Of a stretch of 11,284 bases of DNA, positions 1-5,841 are shown in pieces. Made by a program: the position numbers and the translations under genes. Source of the DNA: JANYIP01 sp031394045 (GTDB lineage: Bacteria > Actinomycetota > Actinomycetes > Prado026); contig JANMWN010000279.1 in the NCBI GenBank assembly GCA_031394045.1, positions 1 through 11,284 on the forward strand, given 5' to 3'. Below the pieces are notes generated by a model, which worked only from the letters and a program-made list of their open reading frames with translations, did not search any database and was not told the origin of the DNA. Every line of letters begins with the position of its first letter. Positions within the stretch are counted from its first letter, which is position 1.

Positions 1-239
1 CAGCCCAAGCCTGCGACATCGACCACATCGAACCCTTCAACCACCAACACCCCCACCACGGCGGCACCACCAGCGCCACCAACAACGACCCCTACTGCCG
101 AAGACACCACCAGCTCAAGACCCACGGCGGCTGGACCACCCGACGCAACCCCGACGGCTCCCTGACCTGGACCAACCCCCACGGCCGCCAGTACCACCAA
201 CCCCCCACCGACCACCGACCCGGTGGCGGCGCGCCCTAG
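1..239 (+). CDS. HNH endonuclease of the DUF222/13E12 repeat family, C-terminal end only
   Basis: The reading frame is open from base 3 and stops at TAG 237-239; the 5' part lies outside the window. The 78 visible codons hold the HNH nuclease module: a C-D-I-D-H-I-E-P segment at bases 12-32 supplies the metal-binding Cys and catalytic His. A Gly-Gly-Thr-Thr turn follows, then an N-N-D-P-Y-C-R-R-H-H-Q-L-K-T-H-G-G-W segment supplies the distal N and H. This layout (CDxDH, then GGxT, then CRRHHxxKTHxGW) is characteristic of the actinobacterial DUF222-HNH proteins, which often occur in many copies per genome and whose biological role is unsettled. Codon use is odd: about four in five codons end in C, several end in A (CAA, CGA, AGA, GAA), and T and G are scarce on this strand. 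The stop lies one base from the stop of the convergent gene. Family assignment is confident; function in the cell is not known. Confidence 0.85.
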   Translation, partial: AQACDIDHIEPFNHQHPHHGGTTSATNNDPYCRRHHQLKTHGGWTTRRNPDGSLTWTNPHGRQYHQPPTDHRPGGGAP

Positions 240-240
240 G

Positions 241-702
241 TCAGGTCTCGCCACCGATGTCGTTGGAGTACGCGTCCCACATCAGGTCGGACCCGCGCTG
301 CCGGTGCCGCACGAGTCGCATCATCAGGTCGGTCCCGCTCTCGCGGACGTCGGTGACGTCATCATCGTCAGTCGCCGAGCCAACCGCGGACAGGCAGTGC
401 GCCAGCAGCTTGTTGATGACCTCGTGGTCGTCCTTCAGCTGGTCGACCGCGCGGGCCAGCCGTGGGGCAGTGGCCACGACGTCGTCGTACACGCCGTCCT
501 GCCCCTCGGTCACCGTGATGTGCTCGGCGAAGTCGCTGCTGAGCTGGTCGAGGCGCTCGCGTACCAGGGCGCTCCACTGGGGGATCCGTCCTGGCGTCGG
601 CGCCGCGAGGGCCACCTCGAGCCGGCTGAGGGAGTCGCGCAGCTCGGCTCGACGCCGGCGTACCTCGTCGAGGGCGAACTGACCAGTCGCTTCGAGCTCC
701 AT
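241..702 (-). CDS. Hemerythrin-like (HHE-type) helical protein
   Basis: This encodes a 153-residue, largely alpha-helical, acidic soluble protein without signal peptide or membrane segment. The frame stays open upstream to a TTG at 777. I chose ATG 702 because a strong GGAGGTG ribosome-binding site lies 3 bases upstream of it. Candidate metal ligands lie in separate predicted helices: H61 (A-E-H), H93 in D-D-H-E, H102, and H133 in a terminal H-R-Q-R-G-S-D-L motif followed by a D-I-G-G end. This arrangement resembles the small bacterial hemerythrin-domain proteins that use a di-iron four-helix bundle to bind O2 or NO or to sense iron or redox state. The canonical HxxxE and HxxxxD spacings are not clearly present, so the metal site may be altered or the resemblance may be only to the fold. 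An Asp-rich stretch (residues 111-119) precedes the last helix. The gene appears monocistronic. The family call is moderate. Confidence 0.5.
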   Translation of the reverse strand: MELEATGQFALDEVRRRRAELRDSLSRLEVALAAPTPGRIPQWSALVRERLDQLSSDFAEHITVTEGQDGVYDDVVATAPRLARAVDQLKDDHEVINKLLAHCLSAVGSATDDDDVTDVRESGTDLMMRLVRHRQRGSDLMWDAYSNDIGGET

Positions 703-785
703 GAGCACCTCCGGGAGTCCTAGGAGGTGATGATCCGTCGCCGGGGCCCGATCCGTCCATAGCCGGCGCGTGAACAAATGGCTTC

Positions 786-824
786 GGCCGACGGGTACCG
801 GGCGATCCGCCCGGCCCGTCGGCC
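786..824 (-). terminator. Long GC-rich hairpin, terminator or leader attenuator
   Basis: Arms 786-804 and 808-824 are complementary over 17 base pairs, with a 2-base bulge (TA at 796-797) and a 3-base loop (805-807). There is no U-tract on either side, so it is not a classical intrinsic terminator, although GC-rich stems without U-tracts are commonly proposed as terminators in actinobacteria. It lies 124 bases beyond the tetR stop and about 85 bases before the hemerythrin-like start. It could therefore end the glucosidase-DinB-tetR transcript, or sit in the leader of a transcript starting near 876. The stem is directly visible; the role is inferred. Confidence 0.5.
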
Positions 825-865
825 GTCCCCCACTGCCCGGACCCCCGGTGGGCGGGCTGCGCGGT

Positions 866-879
866 CCCCAGGTCTGGGG
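866..879. promoter_or_regulatory. Perfect 14-bp palindrome, candidate operator
   Basis: CCCCAG-GT-CTGGGG has fully complementary 6-base arms around two central bases. It sits just downstream of the minus-strand -10-like box at 883-888, where a repressor would cover the transcription start. Two imperfect inverted repeats lie upstream of the box: CTGGT/ACCAG at 891-905 and CCAGG/CCTGG at 902-920. The adjacent TetR-family protein is the obvious candidate ligand, but no second copy was found upstream of the glucosidase operon, so the assignment is a guess. Confidence 0.4.
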
Positions 880-882
880 TCG

Positions 883-888
883 ACTATA
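883..888 (-). promoter_or_regulatory. Candidate -10 box (TATAGT) for the hemerythrin-like gene
   Basis: Read on the minus strand the bases are TATAGT, one mismatch from TATAAT and unusual in so GC-rich a background. No good -35 box lies at 16-18 bases; TTTCCT is at 15. A start near 876 would give a leader of about 175 bases containing the hairpin at 786-824. Support is positional only. Confidence 0.35.
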
Positions 889-947
889 AACTGGTCGATC
901 ACCAGGAAACTAGTCCCTGGCCGAAGGTCATCTCAGTATTTGTCAGC

Positions 948-1592
948 TCAGCCTCGGTGGTCCTCGCCGGCGAGGCCCAGCTCGCGGCGCAGGAGTCCGA
1001 GCACCAGCGCGCGTACCCGGCTCCGGGTGACGCCCGGGACACCGGCGACGCACTCGATGGCCAGCCCGTCGAGCGTCGCCGACGCCACGGTCGCGGTCTC
1101 CAGGGCCGACTGCACCCTGAACTCCCCCGCGTCCGCACCAGCCTGGATCGCCCCGGCGAGCTGCCGCTTGTACCGCCGGGAGCTCAGCGCGAGCACGGCC
1201 GCGATCTCCGGGTCGTACGGCGCCTGGTCGAAGGCCGCCAGCCAGATCTGCCACTCGGGGTCGCCGACCCCCACAGGCAGCGACCACGAGATCACCTTCG
1301 AGACGCGCTGCCAGTGCGAACGGGCGCCCTTCATCGAACCTTCGACGCCTGCGCTCGCACGGTCCTCGACATGCGCGAGTGCCGCGAGGAAGAGCTTCTT
1401 CTTCGTCCCGAAGTGGTAGCTCAGCCGGGCCGGACTCATCCCGGTCTCCACCGCGACGCTCCGCAGCGTGAGGCCCTCGTAGCCGCGGCTGGCGACAGCA
1501 GCGATGAACGCGTCGAGCATGGCCGATCGTTCCGGTTCACTCAGAGGCGGTCGGCCAGGGCGAGCGGGCAGCGACGGACGGTGGTCGGTCAC
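948..1592 (-). CDS. TetR/AcrR-family transcriptional regulator
   Basis: This 214-residue protein has a TetR-type N-terminal helix-turn-helix at about residues 41-66: L-T-L-R-S-V-A-V-E-T-G-M-S, then a recognition helix ending L-S-Y-H-F-G-T-K-K-K-L-F. It is preceded by a basic, Pro-rich tail (residues 1-20). The remainder is a helical ligand-binding/dimerisation domain with no recognisable ligand signature. The length is normal for the family. The GTG start at 1592 lies 17 bases after the stop of the DinB-like gene on the same strand, so it is probably the last gene of the glucosidase operon and may control it, itself, or the downstream gene. No palindromic operator was recognised in the short gaps of the operon; the palindromes beyond its stop (866-920) are the nearest candidates. 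Effector unknown. Confidence 0.9.
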   Translation of the reverse strand: MTDHRPSLPARPGRPPLSEPERSAMLDAFIAAVASRGYEGLTLRSVAVETGMSPARLSYHFGTKKKLFLAALAHVEDRASAGVEGSMKGARSHWQRVSKVISWSLPVGVGDPEWQIWLAAFDQAPYDPEIAAVLALSSRRYKRQLAGAIQAGADAGEFRVQSALETATVASATLDGLAIECVAGVPGVTRSRVRALVLGLLRRELGLAGEDHRG

Positions 1593-1609
1593 GCCCGGAT
1601 CCTAAGGCT

Positions 1610-2143
1610 TCAGCTAGTCGTTCGGCGGTCGACGTCCCAGAGGTGGTGGCGCAGGTCGTGCAACATGTACCGGCCTAGACTGCCGACCGTGAACGAGGCG
1701 CCATCGCTGCGCCGTCCGGTGCGCGAGAGCCCGGCGGGCTCGACCCAGTCGTAGATCACCGCGAGCCGCTCGGCGTTCGTCGTGATCTCGACGGCCGCGA
1801 CCGCGGGAGCGACCTGGCCGTAGGGGATGGCGTCAGCGGTCGTGTCCGGGTCCCAGTCGGCGAACTCCGGGTCGTCCTCGGACAGCATCAGGCGGGTGCG
1901 CACCGTGTAGAGCGCCAGCACGTCGCGGACGTGCTCGGCGTACTCGGTCGGCGACCAGGTGGTCGGCGTCGGGCGTACGCGCATCGCCGGATCGGCCGCT
2001 CTGCTGGTCAGAAGCTGTTGCCAGCGACGGCCGGTGGCGCGTACGAGTCCTGCCAGGTCACCCTCGTCCAGTTCTCGCACGTCCTCGCCGCACTCGCTGC
2101 AGGCCTCGCCGAGTACGAAGGTCCAGTCCCTGCCGTCACCCAC
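1610..2143 (-). CDS. DinB-fold / mycothiol-dependent maleylpyruvate isomerase-like protein
   Basis: This cytoplasmic 177-residue protein has the DinB four-helix layout with the usual metal ligands visible: H71 in A-E-H-V-R-D at the end of the second helix, and H162/H166 in L-H-D-L-R-H-H-L-W-D near the C-terminus. An N-terminal C-S-E-C-G pair (C15, C18), common in this actinobacterial subgroup, may bind metal or be redox-active. DinB-superfamily proteins include mycothiol- and bacillithiol-dependent S-transferases and isomerases; the substrate here is unknown. The GTG start at 2143 overlaps the end of the alpha-glucosidase gene by 8 bases, with a GGGAGG-like ribosome-binding site in the upstream gene, so the two are probably translationally coupled. 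TetR follows after 17 bases. Fold assignment is good; the biochemical role is not determined. Confidence 0.8.
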   Translation of the reverse strand: MGDGRDWTFVLGEACSECGEDVRELDEGDLAGLVRATGRRWQQLLTSRAADPAMRVRPTPTTWSPTEYAEHVRDVLALYTVRTRLMLSEDDPEFADWDPDTTADAIPYGQVAPAVAAVEITTNAERLAVIYDWVEPAGLSRTGRRSDGASFTVGSLGRYMLHDLRHHLWDVDRRTTS

Positions 2144-3845
2144 GGCTGCCTCCCTTGCTGCTGAGCCAGACGGCCGACCCGCCCGGTGCGTTGCGCAGGT
2201 CGACGGGGGCGCTGGCCAGGACGACGTCGCCCCAGGACACGGGCAGCTCGAGGGCGTCGGCCCCGAACACTACGGCGCACACCGACGTACCCCGACGGAA
2301 TGCGAACGCGTCGGCGCGACCCTCGATCTCGAGCCACTCGAGCGGAGCCGCCGGCCCGGAGAAGTACGGTCGCCGCAGCTCGAGTCCTCGGCGGTACAGG
2401 CTCAGGAACGACGAAGCGTCGGCCAGCTCGAGATCGGCGGAGTAGTCGGCGAACCAGGCCGGCTGCGGCAGCCAGGGCGCCTCGGGCTCGGCGCTGCCGG
2501 CGCTGCCGGCGCGGTCGGCGCGGTCGTCCGACCCCAGGGAGAAGCCGAAGGACGGCTCGTCGTGGACCCACGGAAACGGCACGCGGCAGCCGTCACGGCC
2601 GAGCATCGCCCCCTCGCTGCGCAGGACCACCGGGTCCTGTCGCGCCTCGAGCGGCAGGTCGAGCACCTCGGGCAGCCCGAGCTCCTCGCCCTGGTAGAGG
2701 TACACCGAGCCGGGCAGCGCGAGCAGCATCAGGATCGCCGCGCGGGCGTACTGCTGACCCTGGGCGAGGTCGACCGGACCCCGGAAGCGGGTGGCCGCCG
2801 CGGGGTCGTCGCTGTCGGCGACCACGGCCGACTGGTCCTGCCCGTACCGGGTGACGGCGCGGTGGACGTCGTGGTTGGACAGCGTCCACGTGACGGCGGC
2901 ACCCGCGGCTGCGATGTGCGCCAGACCCTGCTCGATCGCGGAACGCACCCCCCGGGCCCGCCACGGCTGGGTGAGCAGGTCGAAGTAGAACGCCTGCGGC
3001 AGCTCGTCCGGGCGTAGGTAGAGCGCGAGGTCCTCGACGCGGGGGACCCAGATCTCGCCCACGAGAGTGAGATCGCGCCCGGTGTACGAGTCGGCGACCC
3101 GGCGCCACCGCCGGTAGACCTCGTGGACGTCGGGCTGGTTCCACATCGGAGCCGGCCCCTGCGGCGAGAGCCGGTCCCAGTCGGGCAGCTCCGGGTCCTT
3201 GACCAGGCCGTGGGCGACGTCGATGCGGAACCCGTCGACGCCGCGATCGAACCAGAACCGCAGCACCTGCTCGAAGAGGTCGCCTACGTGCTGGTTGCGC
3301 CAGTTGAAGTCGGGCTGGCCCGAGTCGAACAGGTGCAGGTACCACGCGCCCAGCGCCCCTTCGGCCCCTGCGACGCGAGTCCAGGCCGGGCCGCCGAACA
3401 CCGACCGCCAGTTGTTGGGCGGCTCGTCGCCGCCCGGACCTCGGCCGTCGCGAAACATGAACCGGTCCCGCTCGGGCGAGCCGGGGCCGGCCGCCAGCGC
3501 CGCCTGGAACCAGGGGTGCCGGCTCGAGCAGTGGTTGGGTACGAGGTCGAGCAGCAGGCGCAGGCCGCGGGCGTGGACGTCGGCGAGCAGGTCGTCGAAG
3601 GCTGCGAGGTCCCCGTACGCGGGCTCGATGTCGGTGTAGTCGGCGACGTCGTACCCGTGGTCGACCTGGGGAGAGGGGTAGCAGGGGTTGAGCCACACTG
3701 CGTCGACGCCCAGCATCTCGAGGTAGGGCAGCTGCGCCTGCAGGCCGGCCAGGTCACCGATGCCATCGCCGTCCGCGTCGGCGAACGAGCGGACGTACAC
3801 CTGGTAGACGACGGCGTCGCGCCACCAGGCCGACGGGGCAGTCAT
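2136..3845 (-). CDS. GH13-family alpha-glucosidase
   Basis: This enzyme of 569 residues hydrolyses terminal alpha-glucosidic bonds of short oligosaccharides. The (beta/alpha)8 GH13 conserved regions are all present: D-L-V-P-N-H at 100-105; G-F-R-I-D-V-A-H at 205-212 with nucleophile D209; V-G-E-I-W at 262-266 with acid/base E264; S-N-H-D at 323-326 with transition-state stabiliser D326. The N-terminal W-W-R-D...Y-Q-V-Y-V-R-S-F and the late G-R-D-G-C-R-V-P-F-P-W segment fit the oligo-1,6-glucosidase/alpha-glucosidase subfamilies, possibly GH13_30, rather than alpha-amylases. There is no signal peptide, so the enzyme should act in the cytoplasm on imported sugars, though no sugar transporter lies in the window. 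ATG 3845 is preceded by a GAGGAG ribosome-binding site. It is the first gene of the operon with the DinB and TetR genes. A low-complexity Asp-Arg-Ala/Gly-Ser-Ala insertion occurs at about residues 441-452. Exact substrate preference is uncertain. Confidence 0.93.
   Translation of the reverse strand: MTAPSAWWRDAVVYQVYVRSFADADGDGIGDLAGLQAQLPYLEMLGVDAVWLNPCYPSPQVDHGYDVADYTDIEPAYGDLAAFDDLLADVHARGLRLLLDLVPNHCSSRHPWFQAALAAGPGSPERDRFMFRDGRGPGGDEPPNNWRSVFGGPAWTRVAGAEGALGAWYLHLFDSGQPDFNWRNQHVGDLFEQVLRFWFDRGVDGFRIDVAHGLVKDPELPDWDRLSPQGPAPMWNQPDVHEVYRRWRRVADSYTGRDLTLVGEIWVPRVEDLALYLRPDELPQAFYFDLLTQPWRARGVRSAIEQGLAHIAAAGAAVTWTLSNHDVHRAVTRYGQDQSAVVADSDDPAAATRFRGPVDLAQGQQYARAAILMLLALPGSVYLYQGEELGLPEVLDLPLEARQDPVVLRSEGAMLGRDGCRVPFPWVHDEPSFGFSLGSDDRADRAGSAGSAEPEAPWLPQPAWFADYSADLELADASSFLSLYRRGLELRRPYFSGPAAPLEWLEIEGRADAFAFRRGTSVCAVVFGADALELPVSWGDVVLASAPVDLRNAPGGSAVWLSSKGGSRG
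2491..2526. repeat. Four tandem 9-bp units inside the alpha-glucosidase gene
   Basis: Two copies of GCGCTGCCG (2491-2508) are followed directly by two copies of GCGCGGTCG (2509-2526). The unit length keeps the reading frame and encodes Asp-Arg-Ala twice, then Gly-Ser-Ala twice, in a loop before the C-terminal domain. The pattern suggests two successive slippage duplications of a related 9-mer and could vary in copy number between strains. Confidence 0.8.
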
Positions 3846-3939
3846 GGGTTCTCCTCAGCACTCGCGTGCCGACCACCTTTCCATGGATCGTGCGAACCGT
3901 TCTGCGCTGACCGTGGCGCCAGGGGTGTAGACAGTCGTC
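3846..3939. promoter_or_regulatory. Divergent promoter region, alpha-glucosidase / decarboxylase
   Basis: These 94 bp separate two divergent operons and must hold both promoters. The minus side ends in a clear GAGGAG ribosome-binding site (around 3852-3858) for the glucosidase. The plus side has only AGGGG at 3921-3925, 14 bases before the decarboxylase ATG, which is too far for a good site. No convincing -10/-35 pair or LacI-type operator palindrome was recognised. Confidence 0.55.
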
Positions 3940-5322
3940 ATGCAGCTCGACCGGTGGCTGACCGAGGCGGTCGCCGCGTACCAGGCCTGGGCCGACTCGT
4001 TCGGACCGTACGACCGCCACCCCTCCGTCGAGGTCTCGGACGAGCAGCTGGCCGGCCCCTTCGCCGAGCTGACCGAGCGGCTGCGCGACAACTACCCCTT
4101 CGGGCACCCGGCGTACGCCGCCCAGATGGTCAAGCCGGCGCACCCCGTCGCGATAGTCGGCTACCTCGCGGCGATGCAGGTCAACCCCAACAACCACGCG
4201 CTCGACGGGGGACCGGCAACGGCCGCCATGGAGAAGGAGGTGGTGGCCGGGCTGGCGACGATGTTCGGCCTGCCCGACCATCTCGGTCATCTCACCTCCA
4301 GCGGCACCATCGCCAACCTCGAGGCCCTGTACGTGGCGCGCGAGACGCACCCTGGAGTCGGCATCGCCTACAGCGCGGACGCCCACTACACGCACGCGCG
4401 GATGTGCCGGGTGCTCGGGGTCCAGGGCCACGCCGTACCCGTCGACTCGGCCGGGCGGATGGACCTGGCCGCGCTCAAGGCGCTGCTGTCCGCGGGCCAG
4501 GTCGGCACCGTCGTGATGACCGCTGGTACGACCGGGCTGGGTGCCGTCGAGCCGATCGACGGAGCGCTGGCCCTGCGCGAGCGGTACGGCGTACGCATCC
4601 ACGTCGACGCGGCGTACGGCGGCTTCTTCACGCTGATCGCCGACGACTCGCCCGACGGGGTCCCGTCCAGGCCGTGGCGGGCGATCGGCTCGTGCGACTC
4701 GGTGGTGGTCGACCCCCACAAGCACGGGCTGCAGCCGTACGGGTGCGGTGCGGTCCTGTTCGCGGACCCGGCTGTCGGCCGGTTCTACGACCACGACTCG
4801 CCCTACACATACTTCACCTCCGACGAGCTGCACCTCGGCGAGATCTCGCTGGAGTGCTCCCGAGCGGGAGCCGCTGCCGCCGCCCTGTGGTTGACGTTGC
4901 AGGTGTTCCCGCTCACCGCGGACGGGCTCGGCGCGGTGCTTCGGCCGGGCCGACGGGCGGCGCTGCGCTGGGCCGACCTGATCGACGCGTCCCCCACGCT
5001 CGCTCTGTACCAGCCGCCGGAGCTGGACATCGTCACGTACCTGCCTCGGCTGACGGGTGCTGCGCCTGCGCTGTCGGCGCTCGACCGGGTCAGCGCGGCG
5101 GTGATGGCTGCCGGGATGGCCGACCGCAGCGCCTACCTCGCCACGTACGCGGTGACTCCGGACGCGCTCGGGCGGCGAGGCCATCGCGTCACCCCCGACG
5201 TCGAGCGCGGCCGGATCCTGCGCAGCGTGCTGATGAAGCCGGAGGCCGACCTGACCCTGGCGGCCTTGCACGGCCGGGTCGAGGCACTGACCGAACGAGC
5301 CCTGCACGACGAGGAGTCCTGA
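3940..5322 (+). CDS. PLP-dependent group II amino acid decarboxylase
   Basis: This 460-residue protein of the glutamate/tyrosine/aromatic amino acid decarboxylase family (Pfam Pyridoxal_deC type) probably converts an amino acid to its amine and CO2 in the cytoplasm. The PLP site is complete: T-S-S-G-T-I-A-N at 119-126 (phosphate), H149 in D-A-H-Y-T-H (stacks on the ring), D223 and A225 in H-V-D-A-A-Y-G-G, and the Schiff-base K261 in V-D-P-H-K-H-G. The N-P-N-N-H segment at 82-86 is the usual substrate-side region. ATG 3940 is the only sensible start because an in-frame TAG lies at 3928. The stop overlaps the start of the SRPBCC gene by one base (TGATG), pointing to coupled expression and a shared pathway. 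Substrate cannot be read from the sequence; with no antiporter or biosynthetic cluster beside it, an acid-resistance GadB role is unlikely. Fold and chemistry are well supported. Confidence 0.88.
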   Translation: MQLDRWLTEAVAAYQAWADSFGPYDRHPSVEVSDEQLAGPFAELTERLRDNYPFGHPAYAAQMVKPAHPVAIVGYLAAMQVNPNNHALDGGPATAAMEKEVVAGLATMFGLPDHLGHLTSSGTIANLEALYVARETHPGVGIAYSADAHYTHARMCRVLGVQGHAVPVDSAGRMDLAALKALLSAGQVGTVVMTAGTTGLGAVEPIDGALALRERYGVRIHVDAAYGGFFTLIADDSPDGVPSRPWRAIGSCDSVVVDPHKHGLQPYGCGAVLFADPAVGRFYDHDSPYTYFTSDELHLGEISLECSRAGAAAAALWLTLQVFPLTADGLGAVLRPGRRAALRWADLIDASPTLALYQPPELDIVTYLPRLTGAAPALSALDRVSAAVMAAGMADRSAYLATYAVTPDALGRRGHRVTPDVERGRILRSVLMKPEADLTLAALHGRVEALTERALHDEES

Positions 5323-5765
5323 TGCCCACTGACCAGGCCAGCGCGACCGTCATCGTGGCGGCGCCCTTCGACCAGGTGCTTGCCGCGGTGCGTGACGTGG
5401 CCAGCCAGGTCGAGTGGGTCAAGGAGATCACCTCGGCCGAGCTGGTCGAGGAGTACGAGGACGGCACCCCGGCGACGGCCCGGTTCGAGATGACCACCGG
5501 CCTCGGCTCCGACCACTACACGCTGGAGTACGAGCACTCGGACGAAGCCATGGCGTGGACGCTGGTCGAGGGCGGCATGCAGAAGGCGCAGGACGGTTCG
5601 TACGCCCTGCGGGACCTCGGGGCGGACGGCACAGAGGTGACGCTCGCGCTGCTGATCGACCACTCGATCCCCGCGCCCGGCTTCCTGCGCAAGAAGATCT
5701 TCAAGGGCGTCGTGGAGGGCAATCTCGCCGGCCTCCAGCGCTACGTCGAAGGGTCGACTGGCTGA
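5322..5765 (+). CDS. SRPBCC (polyketide cyclase/dehydrase-like) ligand-binding protein
   Basis: This 147-residue soluble START/Bet v 1-like domain is one that wraps a hydrophobic ligand in a beta-grip pocket. Recognisable parts are the N-terminal A-S-A-T-V-I-V-A-A-P-F-D-Q-V strand and helix, a central W-T-L-V-E-G-G-M-Q-K-A-Q-D-G-S-Y strand pair, the G-T-E-V-T-L strand, and the long C-terminal helix beginning around P-G-F-L-R-K-K. The pattern resembles the mycobacterial Rv0854-Rv0857 type of SRPBCC proteins. The ATG at 5322 shares its A with the stop of the decarboxylase gene and follows a GAGGAG ribosome-binding site (5311-5316). The open frame extends far upstream in another frame of the decarboxylase gene, but that part is antisense/shadow sequence. 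Its ligand may be the substrate or product of the neighbouring decarboxylase; this is inference. Confidence 0.85.
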   Translation: MPTDQASATVIVAAPFDQVLAAVRDVASQVEWVKEITSAELVEEYEDGTPATARFEMTTGLGSDHYTLEYEHSDEAMAWTLVEGGMQKAQDGSYALRDLGADGTEVTLALLIDHSIPAPGFLRKKIFKGVVEGNLAGLQRYVEGSTG

Positions 5766-5841
5766 AACCGGGCCGAGTTGCCCTGCCTCCCGGCCAACCG
5801 GCGTCGGTTTCGGCAACCGCGGCGTCCAAGGGTGAGGCGGC
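5766..5841. terminator. Convergent 3' region with weak hairpins
   Basis: These 76 bp lie between the SRPBCC gene (+) and the TSUP gene (-). CGGTT at 5805-5809 can pair with AACCG at 5796-5800 (4-base loop) or with AACCG at 5815-5819 (5-base loop), giving two mutually exclusive 5-bp stems. GGGC/GCCC at 5770-5783 forms a third, weaker stem. No U-tract follows. They may form a weak bidirectional terminator. Confidence 0.35.

Larger units (their letters stand above)
703..947. other. Non-coding gap between tetR and the hemerythrin-like gene
   Basis: This 245-bp stretch holds no convincing gene. Because tetR ends at 948 and the hemerythrin-like gene starts at 702 on the same (minus) strand, it is both the 3' region of one and the 5' region of the other. 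It contains a long hairpin (786-824), a perfect palindrome (866-879), a -10-like box on the minus strand (883-888) and two shorter inverted repeats (891-905 and 902-920), annotated separately. Bases 881-945 are noticeably richer in A and T than the surroundings, as expected for a promoter. Confidence 0.6.

Noticed and set aside
1..200. CAC/ACC-rich run that might be a microsatellite or CRISPR-like repeat
   Set aside because: It reads cleanly as the His/Thr/Asn-rich HNH domain and has no regular repeat-spacer structure.
722..762. AGGAGGTG directly followed by ATG on the plus strand, apparently a ribosome-binding site with a small peptide
   Set aside because: The spacing to ATG 730 is zero and the peptide would have only 10 residues with no conservation evidence.
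703..777. Longer hemerythrin-like protein starting at TTG 777
   Set aside because: TTG has no ribosome-binding site, whereas ATG 702 follows GGAGGTG at close spacing. The extra 25 residues are Arg/Pro-rich and look non-coding.
720..902. A 60-codon minus-strand frame in the 245-bp gap
   Set aside because: It has a GTG start without ribosome-binding site, an Arg-rich composition, and runs straight through the long hairpin; nothing supports translation.
3754..5307. A 517-codon minus-strand frame opposite the decarboxylase
   Set aside because: It is the antisense shadow of a gene with complete PLP motifs. Its composition is Arg/Gly/Val-rich without any motif, as expected in GC-rich coding DNA.
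3123..5321. A very long plus-strand open frame leading into the SRPBCC gene
   Set aside because: The upstream part lies opposite the glucosidase and out of frame with the decarboxylase. It is Arg/Pro/Gly-rich with no domain. Only the last 147 codons, after ATG 5322, form a recognisable protein.
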